This document shows, piece after piece, positions 23,718 through 32,251 of a stretch of 59,806 nucleotides of DNA. Every line of letters starts with the position of its first letter. Within the stretch, counting starts at the first letter, position 1. The stretch comes from Desulfolinea sp964487745 (lineage in GTDB: Bacteria > Chloroflexota > Anaerolineae > Anaerolineales > Villigracilaceae). Position numbers and translations under genes: made by a program. The stretch is taken from contig CAZASG010000021.1 in assembly GCA_964487745.1 (NCBI GenBank), forward strand, positions 1 through 59,806, written 5' to 3'. Below the pieces are notes generated by a model, which was not told the origin of the DNA, made no database searches, and saw only the letters and a list, made by a program, of their open reading frames with translations.

Positions 23718-24307
23718 TCAAGTTATTGCTGGCAAGCCAAAACGCGGGGAAGTTGCGCGAATTCCAAGCCATCCTGCATGATCTGCCCATCCAACTCGTG
23801 ACCCCCGATGATATCGAGATCATATTGGATCTCGACGAGATCGGCAACACTTACGCCGAGAACGCTGCGCTCAAATCTGAAGCTTATGCCGCTGTGTGCG
23901 GACTGGACACCCTCGCGGATGATTCTGGTCTCGAAGTGGATGCGTTGAAGGGCGCACCGGGGCTCTACTCCGCACGCTACGCCCCCATCCCCAATGCGAC
24001 GGATGCCGACCGACGCACCTACCTGTTAGAAAACTTGCTGCCGCACCCCCGCCCGTGGACAGCGCGTTTCCGTGCAACGATTGCCATTACCGTGGCGGGA
24101 GGAGAAACCTATTTTGCTGACGGTGTATGCGAGGGAGAGATCATCCCCGAAGAACGCGGCGACGGGGGCTTTGGCTATGACCCGATCTTTTATATCCCCG
24201 AAAAAGACTGTACGATGGCAGAGTTGGGTGAAGATGAGAAAAATCGCATCAGCCATCGAGGCCGGGCATTGGAAAAGGCAAAAGCATTTTTATCTAGTTT
24301 GGAATAA
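23714..24307 (+). CDS. rdgB: non-canonical purine NTP pyrophosphatase (RdgB/HAM1)
   Basis: A 197-residue Maf/HAM1-fold enzyme that hydrolyses dITP, XTP and ITP to the monophosphate, keeping deaminated purines out of DNA and RNA. The N-terminal LLLASQNAGKLREF is the substrate-loop motif. DTLADDSGLEVDALKGAPGLYSARYA holds the catalytic and metal-binding acidic residues, and GGFGYDPIFYIP and SHRGRALEK complete the signature. The ATG at 23714 overlaps the queG stop by four bases and has AGGAGAAG upstream. A terminator follows directly. Confidence 0.96.
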   Translation: MIKLLLASQNAGKLREFQAILHDLPIQLVTPDDIEIILDLDEIGNTYAENAALKSEAYAAVCGLDTLADDSGLEVDALKGAPGLYSARYAPIPNATDADRRTYLLENLLPHPRPWTARFRATIAITVAGGETYFADGVCEGEIIPEERGDGGFGYDPIFYIPEKDCTMAELGEDEKNRISHRGRALEKAKAFLSSLE

Positions 24308-24311
24308 AGTG

Positions 24312-24346
24312 AAACTCCCCGCTCTGAGTAAAAGCGGGGAGTTTTT
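24312..24346. terminator. bidirectional terminator between rdgB and the hydrolase gene
   Basis: AAACTCCCCGCT (24312-24323) pairs with AGCGGGGAGTTT (24333-24344), followed by T. It has A-rich flanks for the minus strand as well. It marks the switch from plus- to minus-strand genes. Confidence 0.88.
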
Positions 24347-25108
24347 CTATAGACAGTTGATAAAATCTTCGAGGGCTTCGGCCACCTCGCGCGATTTTTC
24401 CAGCATGACCATATGCCCGGCTCCTTCGATCTCGACCAGTTTGGAGCCCGCGATCTCTTCGTGGAGAGCCTGGGAGTATTTGAACGGGGTCATTTTGTCT
24501 TCTGTGCCACACAAGATCATCGTCGGTTGTTTTATTTCTGCCAGTCGCTCACCAGCGTTGAAATCGTTACAGGCTAGAAAATCGCCGTGCAACACAGTGG
24601 GACGAGTCTCTTTTTCCATGCGCTGGGCGGCAAGCTCCCGTAGGCGGGGATCCGTGTTTGGGCTAAAAACCCACTCATTGATGGTTTTGACAACTAAGGA
24701 AAAGGTGGCAGGATTTGCTGCGTTTTCCAAAATTGATGGATTCACGCGCAAACGGCTGCCTCCGCCCATCATAACGAGGGCAAGCACACGGTCAGGTGCG
24801 TCCAGCGCAAGTTGAAGGGCAATGGCACTGCCCATCGAGTGTCCGGCGATAACGGCGGCTGGCAGGTTAATCGCATCCATGAATTCTTTCACCGCGTCCA
24901 CATAATCGCTGATGGTCTGACGCCCAATGCCTTCAGATTTGCCATGACCAGGTAAATCAATAGCAATGACTTGAAAGCCATTCAGGCGGCGAATTCCGGG
25001 GGACCAGTGAAGGTGAGAACCGCCTGCTCCATGAATGAGCAGGATAGGCGGCAGGGAAGGATCATCTGCCTCGTGGAGGAAGTAATATAAACCGTTGGCG
25101 GTTGGCAT
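24347..25108 (-). CDS. alpha/beta hydrolase
   Basis: A 253-residue serine hydrolase. The nucleophile elbow is GHSMGSA near residue 92, the oxyanion HGAGGSHLHW motif is near residue 26, the acid is in CGTEDKMTP and the catalytic His in GAGHMV. The fold covers esterases, haloperoxidase-like and meta-cleavage hydrolases, so the substrate cannot be told. It lies 11 bp downstream of the sensor kinase on the same strand and is probably co-transcribed with it. No signal peptide. Confidence 0.9.
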   Translation of the reverse strand: MPTANGLYYFLHEADDPSLPPILLIHGAGGSHLHWSPGIRRLNGFQVIAIDLPGHGKSEGIGRQTISDYVDAVKEFMDAINLPAAVIAGHSMGSAIALQLALDAPDRVLALVMMGGGSRLRVNPSILENAANPATFSLVVKTINEWVFSPNTDPRLRELAAQRMEKETRPTVLHGDFLACNDFNAGERLAEIKQPTMILCGTEDKMTPFKYSQALHEEIAGSKLVEIEGAGHMVMLEKSREVAEALEDFINCL

Positions 25109-25119
25109 GGGGAGCCTCT

Positions 25120-26886
25120 TTATTTGTTGTTGGCACGGTGGAGGCGATCGGCAGCATCCTCGGTAAGGGGGATGAAAACCTGCACGTTCGTCCCCTTACC
25201 CGGCGCGGAATCAATGTGAAGCAGTCCGTTGATCAACTCTGTTCGTTCGGTGAGATTGACCATCCCCAAACTGCCGCGTTTCTCATAATGTTGGTTGACG
25301 GCTTTTACATCAAAGCCGACACCATTATCTTTAACTTCAAGCAGGATCAAACTATGTTCCAATGTCCGCAAACGGACACGGATGAGCGTTGCCTTTGCAT
25401 GTTTACGTGCGTTATTGACAGCTTCTTCAGCAAGGAAGAAGATCACACCCTGTTTCCCCATTTCAAGTTGCTCGACGAGTTTATCATCGACTTCAACACC
25501 AACATTTTGCCCAAAAGTTTCGAGCATTTTAGCGGCCATCGATTCGAGGGCAGCTCGTAAACCTTGTGACTCAAGCACAAGCGGACGCAAGGTAAAGAGC
25601 ATATGCCGAATCTCTTTAGTGGTACGGCGCGCCAAATCCTCAACGCGGATGAGTTCATCTTCTACTCTGTCGGGGGCACGCTTCAGCATCATGCGCGTCA
25701 GATTAATACGCATGGCAATCGCCGAGACGGATTGTGTCGGACCATCGTGTAGATCACGAGCCAGCTTTTTACGCGCTTCTTCCTGGACCTCGATCATGCG
25801 TTCTTTCTCTTCGACGAGATCTTGATATAAGCGTGCATTTTGAATGGCGATCACAGCCTGACGCCCGATCAATTCAAGCATTTCCCGTCGTTCTTGCGTA
25901 AAATATTCAGGGTTCGGATGAGCAAAGAGAAGCGCGCCGTAAACGGTGAAGCCTGTTCGCAACGGCACCGTATAACTCGCAGTACACGAACGTAATGCAA
26001 TGACACGGCTAAGTTCCGGGTCAAAGCCGACATTTTGCGTCAGGACAGGTTCACCTTCAGCAATGGCTTTACTTAGAAGACCTTCAGCACCTTCAAATAC
26101 AAGGCGCTGATCAGCCCCAGTAAAACGGCGTGATGACTTAACGATCAACTCATTCCCCACAAAGAGTAGAACCGCGCTTACAAGCTCATCGTTGTAATTT
26201 TCTTCTGCTTCAGGGTTTAGCGCCCTCACGCTCAGATCCAACGCTGATTCCAAAACCCGACGATAACTCAAGGTTGCTGTCAGCGTGGAGGAGAGTTCGT
26301 AGATCGCCTGCAGACGTTCATTCTCAACACGTCGCCGCTTACGCACCTCATCCTGCTGAGCTTCTCGTCTGGCGCGCAAACCACCGATCATACGATTGCT
26401 CAAAAAGCCAAAAAGCAGGCCCAAACCCAATGTTGCTGCAGCTACAATACCGCCAAAAGTCAAAGAACCTTCAGGCATTTGAAAATATGCAAAAAGTAAT
26501 TGAATAGCTGCCATCATAGCGGCGGAGAATAAACTTCCCCAAATCTCAAAATAAATGGCACCACTCAAAATCGGCAAAATAGCGATCCCGAAAAATGATC
26601 CCCCAAAACCATCTTGTATCCAAAAAAGCAACGCAGCAAAAAGAATGTCCACCCCTATCGCTATTTGGCGATGATATCCTAGGCGAACATTCAAACCCGC
26701 GATCACACTCATAGCCAAATTCCACAACGCCAGGGCAAAGAAAGGCAAAAGCGACAGCAAGTCGCTTTTCTGCATTAAAGTCACCCCAAAAATAAAGAGT
26801 GTTAGCCAGCGCAATGAAATTGCAAACCAGTCAGCGATATAGGGGGATTCAAATTTTCGCATGGCTCTATAATACTCTAAAATCAC
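25120..26886 (-). CDS. NarL-type sensor histidine kinase with membrane and GAF domains
   Basis: A 588-residue protein. About six membrane helices fill residues 20-170, then a GAF domain (about 200-350), a coiled-coil linker and a HisKA_3 dimerisation domain with the phospho-acceptor in DLHDGPTQ. A HATPase_c domain follows (EEAVNNARKHAK, DNGVGFD, GSLGMVNLTERTE). The HDGPTQ box is typical of kinases paired with LuxR/NarL regulators. No response regulator lies nearby, so it is an orphan here. The start is uncertain: a GTG at 26886 or an ATG at 26862, neither with a strong ribosome-binding site. The alpha/beta hydrolase follows. Confidence 0.9.
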   Translation of the reverse strand: MILEYYRAMRKFESPYIADWFAISLRWLTLFIFGVTLMQKSDLLSLLPFFALALWNLAMSVIAGLNVRLGYHRQIAIGVDILFAALLFWIQDGFGGSFFGIAILPILSGAIYFEIWGSLFSAAMMAAIQLLFAYFQMPEGSLTFGGIVAAATLGLGLLFGFLSNRMIGGLRARREAQQDEVRKRRRVENERLQAIYELSSTLTATLSYRRVLESALDLSVRALNPEAEENYNDELVSAVLLFVGNELIVKSSRRFTGADQRLVFEGAEGLLSKAIAEGEPVLTQNVGFDPELSRVIALRSCTASYTVPLRTGFTVYGALLFAHPNPEYFTQERREMLELIGRQAVIAIQNARLYQDLVEEKERMIEVQEEARKKLARDLHDGPTQSVSAIAMRINLTRMMLKRAPDRVEDELIRVEDLARRTTKEIRHMLFTLRPLVLESQGLRAALESMAAKMLETFGQNVGVEVDDKLVEQLEMGKQGVIFFLAEEAVNNARKHAKATLIRVRLRTLEHSLILLEVKDNGVGFDVKAVNQHYEKRGSLGMVNLTERTELINGLLHIDSAPGKGTNVQVFIPLTEDAADRLHRANNK

Positions 26887-26940
26887 CTTGATAACATAGC
26901 ATTTCTGTTAATTTTTGATGAAGAATGCGATGCGACGACT

Positions 26941-27672
26941 CTAAATTTCGTATCTCATCGCCGCGAGCGCATCGCCGAAACGCTCTCGCATTTGGGCTTG
27001 CTGATCGTTTGTGTACGCTTCCTTGTACCGACCGATTTTCCCTTTAAAGAAATGCAAACCTTGTTGCCCCGCATCCGCCTTGCCCGGACGATATTCATCT
27101 ACCATGTCACGGACAGCATCGTCAGCGGCATCCAAACTCAGATAATCAAGCAGGCGGGCTATTTCGTCATCATAGTTGGTGAGCAGGTCTTCGTAGCGAG
27201 CGATCAGGACGCGTTTTTCTTTCATCCAAGCTTCCCAAATATCAACGTAATCAGCCATAAAGTCGAGCGTTTTCTCGAAGGTGTCGTATTTGGCAAAGAA
27301 GTTCGGGCGTCCGCGTTCGGCAGTGCGACGTCCGTATTCGTAGGCGGAGAGCATCGCGTCGCGCGGGTCACGGTAAATGTAAACAACCCGTAGCAAGCCC
27401 AGAGCGGAGAGCGTCCGCGACCAAATTGTGGGACCAGCATGTGCCTTGAGCACAAAATCCTTCCCCATCAGCACCGGGATCATCACCATCCCCAAACGCC
27501 GCAATGACAAAACACCGATATTGACGTTGACTTCTGTGAGAATGCTTTGTAGACGGAATTTCTCACGGATCTCGCGCGCATCGTCATAACCAGCGGCTTC
27601 CATAAGATCGTGGATAATATTGTAGTGCCAGCCCGAGCCAGCGCGTGGCATACCAACGGATAAAACGATCAT
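26941..27672 (-). CDS. sulfotransferase-domain protein (1)
   Basis: A 243-residue PAPS-dependent sulfotransferase-like protein. The N-terminal phosphosulfate loop reads SVGMPRAGSGWHY, with Arg in place of the more usual Lys, and the 3'-phosphate motif is YIYRDPRDAMLSAY. The C-terminal half has a RYEDLLTNYDDEIARLLDYL segment typical of the family. I chose the ATG at 27672, which has GAGGAG upstream and whose first base overlaps the stop of the preceding polymerase gene. The probable target is a glycan of this locus; PAPS can come from the sat-cysC fusion at 56298. Confidence 0.8.
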   Translation of the reverse strand: MIVLSVGMPRAGSGWHYNIIHDLMEAAGYDDAREIREKFRLQSILTEVNVNIGVLSLRRLGMVMIPVLMGKDFVLKAHAGPTIWSRTLSALGLLRVVYIYRDPRDAMLSAYEYGRRTAERGRPNFFAKYDTFEKTLDFMADYVDIWEAWMKEKRVLIARYEDLLTNYDDEIARLLDYLSLDAADDAVRDMVDEYRPGKADAGQQGLHFFKGKIGRYKEAYTNDQQAQMRERFGDALAAMRYEI

Positions 27673-29186
27673 TATTGCTCCTCTGGTGCGTGATGCATCA
27701 TGCTTGAAGTAATTCCCAAAATAATCCCAAAGTTGACCCACAACTCCGCCATTGCAAAAGAATCTTGCATCAAGTAGTAGATGAGAATGGCGATCCATGA
27801 GAAGAGACCAGCGATGCCGATGAGCTTCATCTCGTCGCGGCGTAGGGCCGTGATGACTTGGGCGAAAATTGAAAAGAAAAAGGTTGAGAAAAGGATAAAA
27901 CCAAAAATGCCCGTTTCCGCCAGAAGACGGAGCGCCATATTTTTAGGATTGGGATAAAGGCTGCTGGATGGGCTGAGTTGCTTCGTCACTTCGGGGACAT
28001 TGGAAAGCGCCCAGTCGGGATAATTCTCGAAGAGATAAAACCCGCTCGCGCCCAAGCCCGTTCCAAGGAGGGGATGCTCGCGAAAAACATCCACTGTTGC
28101 CCAGAGATAGGTCATTCGCCCGCCCGCGTTGGTCTTAACGAAATAATCGGCAAGGCTGTCGGCTTCGACCGTCCAAAGGCGGTTGATGTAATTTTGCTGG
28201 GAGAGAAAGAACGCGCCGCCGCCCAGAATACCGACGATGAGAATGAGAATGATGGCGCGTGCGCCGATCTGAGCAAGCCTTGAACCGCGAAGCTGGGAAG
28301 AGTGTGAAGGCTTTTTTATAGCTCTCTTCGTGTCCTTCGTTCCTTCGTGGTTAATTTTCGTGAGCCACCGAAAAGCACGTGCAATCGCCTTTCGCCCGCT
28401 GACAAGAATGGTGATCCCCGCCGCGATGAGAACGATGAGCAGCCCACCGCGCGAATAGGTTAAAAAGAGTGTGGCCATTGCGCCGAGAAAAAGCAGCGGC
28501 TCAAGCCATTTGAATTTGGTCGCGCGAAAACGGGTCAGCAGCGACGCCACCAACCAGGGGATGTACAAAGTCGCCAACTGCCCCGCCAGCCAGGAGGCTT
28601 CAAAAGCAAAACCAGAGACCCGTTTCAGTTTGGGTATCCCGCGCATGGAGAAGAGCAACTGCCACTCGGAGACTTGTCCCTTTGATAGCAGAGGCGTATA
28701 GAAAGCCGTCGCCTGCACAGCCGACCAGAACATCGTCAGGATGAGACCAGCATAGAGCCATTTCAGCGAGTGGCGCACATCATCAAGATCGCGGGGCATC
28801 CACAGGGCGGCGATGAAGAAGGATAGCCCAATGCCAAAGGTGAAGAAGGCACGCAACGTGCGCCCCCAGTATTCATGTCCGCGCAGGGGGACGGGGGCGA
28901 GCAGCGCGCCAGCGGCTGTTACAGCAACAGCAAAAAGAAAAAAGAGTAAAAGGGGAAGAAGGGAATTACTCCAAGGGAGCTTGATATCTTTACGCCAGAG
29001 ACGTAGCAACAAGACCAAAAAGAGCAACGCCAAGGGATAAAATGCTAGCGGGCGGACATAAGTATGCTTCCCCAAGAAGGGAAAATATCGAAAACTCGTC
29101 ACCGGGAGGGTGAGCAAAACTAATCCCCACATGAGTCGAGATATTTTCTCTAAAGGAAAACGGGCAGGAAAAGCGTTATTGCTCAT
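27672..29186 (-). CDS. O-antigen ligase/polymerase-like membrane protein (Wzy/WaaL family)
   Basis: A 504-residue polytopic protein with about twelve membrane helices and a long external loop before the last ones. That loop holds HPLLGTGLGASGFYLFENYPDW, the Wzy_C hallmark. It should polymerise or ligate lipid-linked oligosaccharide outside the membrane. The start at 29186 lies inside the end of the Wzz-like gene. Residues about 277-302 (NHEGTKDTK...) are encoded by a dispersed repeat and look like an insertion into a cytoplasmic loop. It overlaps its downstream sulfotransferase by one base. Confidence 0.88.
   Translation of the reverse strand: MSNNAFPARFPLEKISRLMWGLVLLTLPVTSFRYFPFLGKHTYVRPLAFYPLALLFLVLLLRLWRKDIKLPWSNSLLPLLLFFLFAVAVTAAGALLAPVPLRGHEYWGRTLRAFFTFGIGLSFFIAALWMPRDLDDVRHSLKWLYAGLILTMFWSAVQATAFYTPLLSKGQVSEWQLLFSMRGIPKLKRVSGFAFEASWLAGQLATLYIPWLVASLLTRFRATKFKWLEPLLFLGAMATLFLTYSRGGLLIVLIAAGITILVSGRKAIARAFRWLTKINHEGTKDTKRAIKKPSHSSQLRGSRLAQIGARAIILILIVGILGGGAFFLSQQNYINRLWTVEADSLADYFVKTNAGGRMTYLWATVDVFREHPLLGTGLGASGFYLFENYPDWALSNVPEVTKQLSPSSSLYPNPKNMALRLLAETGIFGFILFSTFFFSIFAQVITALRRDEMKLIGIAGLFSWIAILIYYLMQDSFAMAELWVNFGIILGITSSMMHHAPEEQ
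28281..28356. repeat. dispersed repeat (CACGAAG/CTTCGTG type) inside a coding region
   Basis: Second copy of the 6051-6125 family. On the minus strand it opens with TTAACCACGAAGGAACG and closes with CTTCGCGGTTCA, and it is translated as NHEGTKDTK and following residues. The reading frame stays open through it. Confidence 0.8.
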
Positions 29187-29895
29187 TTGCCTTCCCGAAA
29201 AACAAAACCCATAACGTAGCAAGAAAGAGCGTCGCCGCCGCACCAAAGAAAACGTATTCTCCCAAAGAATTTGTGCGCGTGATCGGTAGGGATTCTTTCT
29301 GGGTCAACGACACTTCCACATAAGAAGTAATGCCCAAACTCCCCGCTTCAAGGCGAGTGAGTTCGGCTTCTGCGTCAGCGAGTTCGACGGTCCCGTTTTC
29401 GATGCCGGTGGTGAGCGCCTTGAGCGCGGTGGCGTTCGTTGTGCCTTCACGGGTCTTTTCGACAAAGCTCTCCGCCCATAATGCGACCATCTTCTCCGCA
29501 CGAACGGGATCGGCATCATCGGCGAAGAAGTGCCACGCACCATCCTGCGGCTGGGAGAGCTGGAGCCGCTCGTCGCGTAGGCTTGCTACCATTAGATCGT
29601 CAAATTCTGCCGCCACAGCGGATACCGTCTCATCCGCCCAGGCAACTTCGACCAACTTCCGCGTCTCACGCTCGAGATAATAGTAGACATCACGGTCTTC
29701 GCCGTGTGTCCACGACTCTTCAGCGTTGAAGTCCACAACCACAGTCGCTTGGGCACGATAATCGGGCGGAAAGGCGTAATAAGCGCCCGCGCCAAGCAAC
29801 ACACCCAAAATGGAAAATAAAAGCCAAAATTTCCACCCGCGCAGAAGGCGCAGGAAATCATCGAGGGAGGGGGGAGAAAATAACCACTTTTTCAT
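29176..29895 (-). CDS. Wzz-like chain-length/polysaccharide co-polymerase protein
   Basis: A 239-residue protein with two membrane helices, near residues 24-45 and 210-232, and a large charged, partly coiled-coil loop between them. This is the Wzz topology, with the N-terminal YRAQATVVVDF strand usual in the family. It has no tyrosine-kinase domain. It should set glycan chain length together with the polymerase it overlaps (10 bases). The upstream GT2 lies 13 bp away on the same strand. Confidence 0.82.
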   Translation of the reverse strand: MKKWLFSPPSLDDFLRLLRGWKFWLLFSILGVLLGAGAYYAFPPDYRAQATVVVDFNAEESWTHGEDRDVYYYLERETRKLVEVAWADETVSAVAAEFDDLMVASLRDERLQLSQPQDGAWHFFADDADPVRAEKMVALWAESFVEKTREGTTNATALKALTTGIENGTVELADAEAELTRLEAGSLGITSYVEVSLTQKESLPITRTNSLGEYVFFGAAATLFLATLWVLFFGKANEQ

Positions 29896-29908
29896 ATTAA
29901 CCAGCCAC

Positions 29909-30727
29909 TTATTCCTGTTTCAACGCCTTTTCCATCTTTCGGCGTCTTCGCCAATTCCACCACGGCGCGATGATCTTGCGGATGATGTGCTTCGCGTTGA
30001 TGATCGAGAAAAAAGAGCCGCCATCTCTATAGTGGACACGCATCATCTCGTTCCAGCAGTGTTTATCAGCGGCGATGGATTTTGCATCGGTATGCAGGCG
30101 GAAGTTCGCCCAATTCCGTCCGGGGAGATAGCGCAATTCGCTGATACGTGCCAGACGCACCCAAAGATCGTAATCCATCGCGAAGAAAAAGCTGTCGTCA
30201 AGTGGGGCGACTTCCTTCCACAAATCCGCACGCCAGAAAGAGGCCTGCTGTGGGATGTGGACGAATCCGCGCTGTAATTTCTGCAGATCCGTTTGGGCGG
30301 CGTTGAATACCCCATATTTACGCCCATTCTCTTCGATGAAATTGCAATCGCCATAGACCAAGCCCACGTCGGGGTTTTCCATCAAGAACTCCACCGCCTC
30401 GCGCACCGCGCCTGGCTCGTAGGTGTCGTCTGAGTTTAGCCATGCCAATATCTCGCCATTGGCGCGCGCAAAACCCTTGTTAATTGCGTCGGTCTGCCCC
30501 TTATCCTTTTCGGAGGCCCACCACGCCAACTTATCGGCATAACGCTCAATGACTTCCACACTGCCATCGGTCGAGCCGCCGTCCACGACGATATATTCGA
30601 TGTTGGGGTAATCCTGCCCAAGCACCGATTCAATCGTCGCGACAATATACGCCGACTGGTTATAGGATGGGGTGATGATTGAGACCAGTGGCAAGCCAGA
30701 GGTCCCGCGCGTTCCGTCATTCGTCAT
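29909..30727 (-). CDS. GT2-family glycosyltransferase
   Basis: A 272-residue cytoplasmic enzyme opening with SIITPSYNQSAYI, with the GGSTDGS donor loop, AWLNSDDTY as the DXD-type metal motif, and WVRLARISELRYLPG downstream. It has no membrane segments. It adds a sugar from a nucleotide donor to a lipid-linked acceptor; linkage and sugar are unknown. Its start overlaps the preceding membrane gene by 11 bases, so the two are coupled. It is a clear paralogue of the GT2 at 33826. Confidence 0.92.
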   Translation of the reverse strand: MTNDGTRGTSGLPLVSIITPSYNQSAYIVATIESVLGQDYPNIEYIVVDGGSTDGSVEVIERYADKLAWWASEKDKGQTDAINKGFARANGEILAWLNSDDTYEPGAVREAVEFLMENPDVGLVYGDCNFIEENGRKYGVFNAAQTDLQKLQRGFVHIPQQASFWRADLWKEVAPLDDSFFFAMDYDLWVRLARISELRYLPGRNWANFRLHTDAKSIAADKHCWNEMMRVHYRDGGSFFSIINAKHIIRKIIAPWWNWRRRRKMEKALKQE

Positions 30728-32177
30728 AATCTAAACTCGTCGAGTGGACACTGATCGCATCCACGCCATAATAATCTGCCGCACCACGATTGACCCAATG
30801 GTCGGCATCCACATCAAACTCCTTGATGCCAGCCATCCCATCCATCGGCGGGACAGCGATGTCCATCATACCACCATCGCGTTTGGATCGGATATACGCA
30901 TCGCGCGTGTCCCAGGCATCTGCGTACGCCCGATATTTGGGGAGGGCTTGGCAGGCTTGCCACGCCCCCCGCAACGGATAAAACGTAGTGATAGCGAGAA
31001 GCAAGGTTACCAAAACCCGAAACTTTTCTCGTCCCAGCCACAGCCCCAACAACGCCCCTTCGATGAAGAGCCCGCTTGTCATCACAAAACGTGCCGGAAA
31101 ACGGACACGCGCATCGGGGTAGGAGAGGGCATAGGCACTGGGGGCAAAGCTCGCGGCGATGATGGCAAAGGTGATGAGGGGGACAACGAAGAAGGTGCGT
31201 CGCACCATCCTTTTAGCTTGTTCTTCGTTTAACGGACTTTGTTCAGGCTTTTGACCAATTCCGTTAAACACCGTGCGACGCACGCCCGGGTTGGCAAAAA
31301 TCAAGAAAGCAACCAACACCGTAAAAACACTCGGCAAAGGCAAGGTTTTAAAAGTATCGGTGATAAAGCCGTAAGGAAAGATCAAGAGCCGTTGGAACAA
31401 AACCAACAAGGCAACATTTCCGTCGCTGGAGCGGATGGCATTGGCGGGGGCGAATGCCATCGCTGCCAAAGAGATAAATGCCCCAAGCAAGATCGCGCCG
31501 AGCAAAATGGATGCAGGCATCCGCTCTTCCTCAGCACCCCATATCCAGAAGGCAACCAAAATCAAAACAACGATGGAGATGTGCATCGCGCCGACCGTTT
31601 CGGATAATCCACCGATCAGGAACATGACGAGAATGTTGAGTGATCCCATTCCCAAAAGAGCCGTTTTTGAGCGAGGCTGGCGTAAGAAGGCAAAGTTTCC
31701 AGCTAATAGGAAAGGGAAGAACGCCAACGGCGCAAAATAAGTCACCATCCCGGAGAGCCAGTAGATGGTCTGGTAGCGGTTCGGTGCTTGCAGGATGCTC
31801 AAATAAGCAAGTAGGGCGGCGATGGCAAAGATCATCGCAAAAGGGAGATTGCTCTTGAAGTATTTATTCAACTTCCATAAAAGCCACGTCAGCCCGGCCA
31901 GCCACAGGATGATAAATAGCGCAGGCATCCACTTTGCGCCGATTAGGTCAGCAAGCCTGAAGAGGAGCAGATTTGTGTAGCGATTGGATGCAACCAGATA
32001 TTTATGGTAACTCGCCGCGATCAATCCATCCGCACCACGCGTGAGGAAGATGTGATAGTAATCATCTGCGAGAAGACGGGTAAAAGTGCCCAGGTAAGCA
32101 AAAAGAGCCAGCGCTATGGCGCTGGCAGTAGCTTGAAATAGAAGGGCTGTCTGAAAGAGTTTGTCCTTTTTAAACAT
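30717..32177 (-). CDS. DUF6056-like polytopic membrane protein
   Basis: A 486-residue protein with about eleven membrane helices. The first external loop holds RLLADDYYHIF and SNRYTNLLL, and GMVTYFAPLAFFPF follows, which I recall as typical of the DUF6056 glycosyltransferase-like family. The DD pair in the first loop would fit a GT-C catalytic acid. Residues about 299-328 are encoded by an 89-bp repeat element (31194-31283) and fall in a loop. It lies upstream of and overlaps a GT2 gene. Function is inferred as lipid-linked sugar transfer. Confidence 0.7.
   Translation of the reverse strand: MFKKDKLFQTALLFQATASAIALALFAYLGTFTRLLADDYYHIFLTRGADGLIAASYHKYLVASNRYTNLLLFRLADLIGAKWMPALFIILWLAGLTWLLWKLNKYFKSNLPFAMIFAIAALLAYLSILQAPNRYQTIYWLSGMVTYFAPLAFFPFLLAGNFAFLRQPRSKTALLGMGSLNILVMFLIGGLSETVGAMHISIVVLILVAFWIWGAEEERMPASILLGAILLGAFISLAAMAFAPANAIRSSDGNVALLVLFQRLLIFPYGFITDTFKTLPLPSVFTVLVAFLIFANPGVRRTVFNGIGQKPEQSPLNEEQAKRMVRRTFFVVPLITFAIIAASFAPSAYALSYPDARVRFPARFVMTSGLFIEGALLGLWLGREKFRVLVTLLLAITTFYPLRGAWQACQALPKYRAYADAWDTRDAYIRSKRDGGMMDIAVPPMDGMAGIKEFDVDADHWVNRGAADYYGVDAISVHSTSLDYDE
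31194..31283. repeat. 89-bp inverted-repeat element, second copy, inside a coding region
   Basis: Ends GTGCGTCGCAC (31195-31205) and GTGCGACGCAC (31273-31283) are inverse complements. The interior aligns with the intergenic copy at 10102-10189 (ttcgtttaac..., ...ccgttaaac). It is translated in frame as part of a membrane protein. Confidence 0.85.
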
Positions 32178-32220
32178 CGCCCAATTTTACCCCACAGGCA
32201 AATAGATGCGTAGGTTTTCT

Positions 32221-32247
32221 TCGTGGCGACGCAGAGCATCGCCACGA
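32221..32247. repeat. TCGTGGCGA/TCGCCACGA hairpin repeat
   Basis: A perfect 9-bp inverted repeat with a nine-base loop in the 32178-32251 gap between two membrane-protein genes. Similar in design to the hairpin at 6972-6994. TAGATGCGTAGG just upstream is shared with the flank of the palindrome at 51034. Confidence 0.7.
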
Positions 32248-32251
32248 GCTT

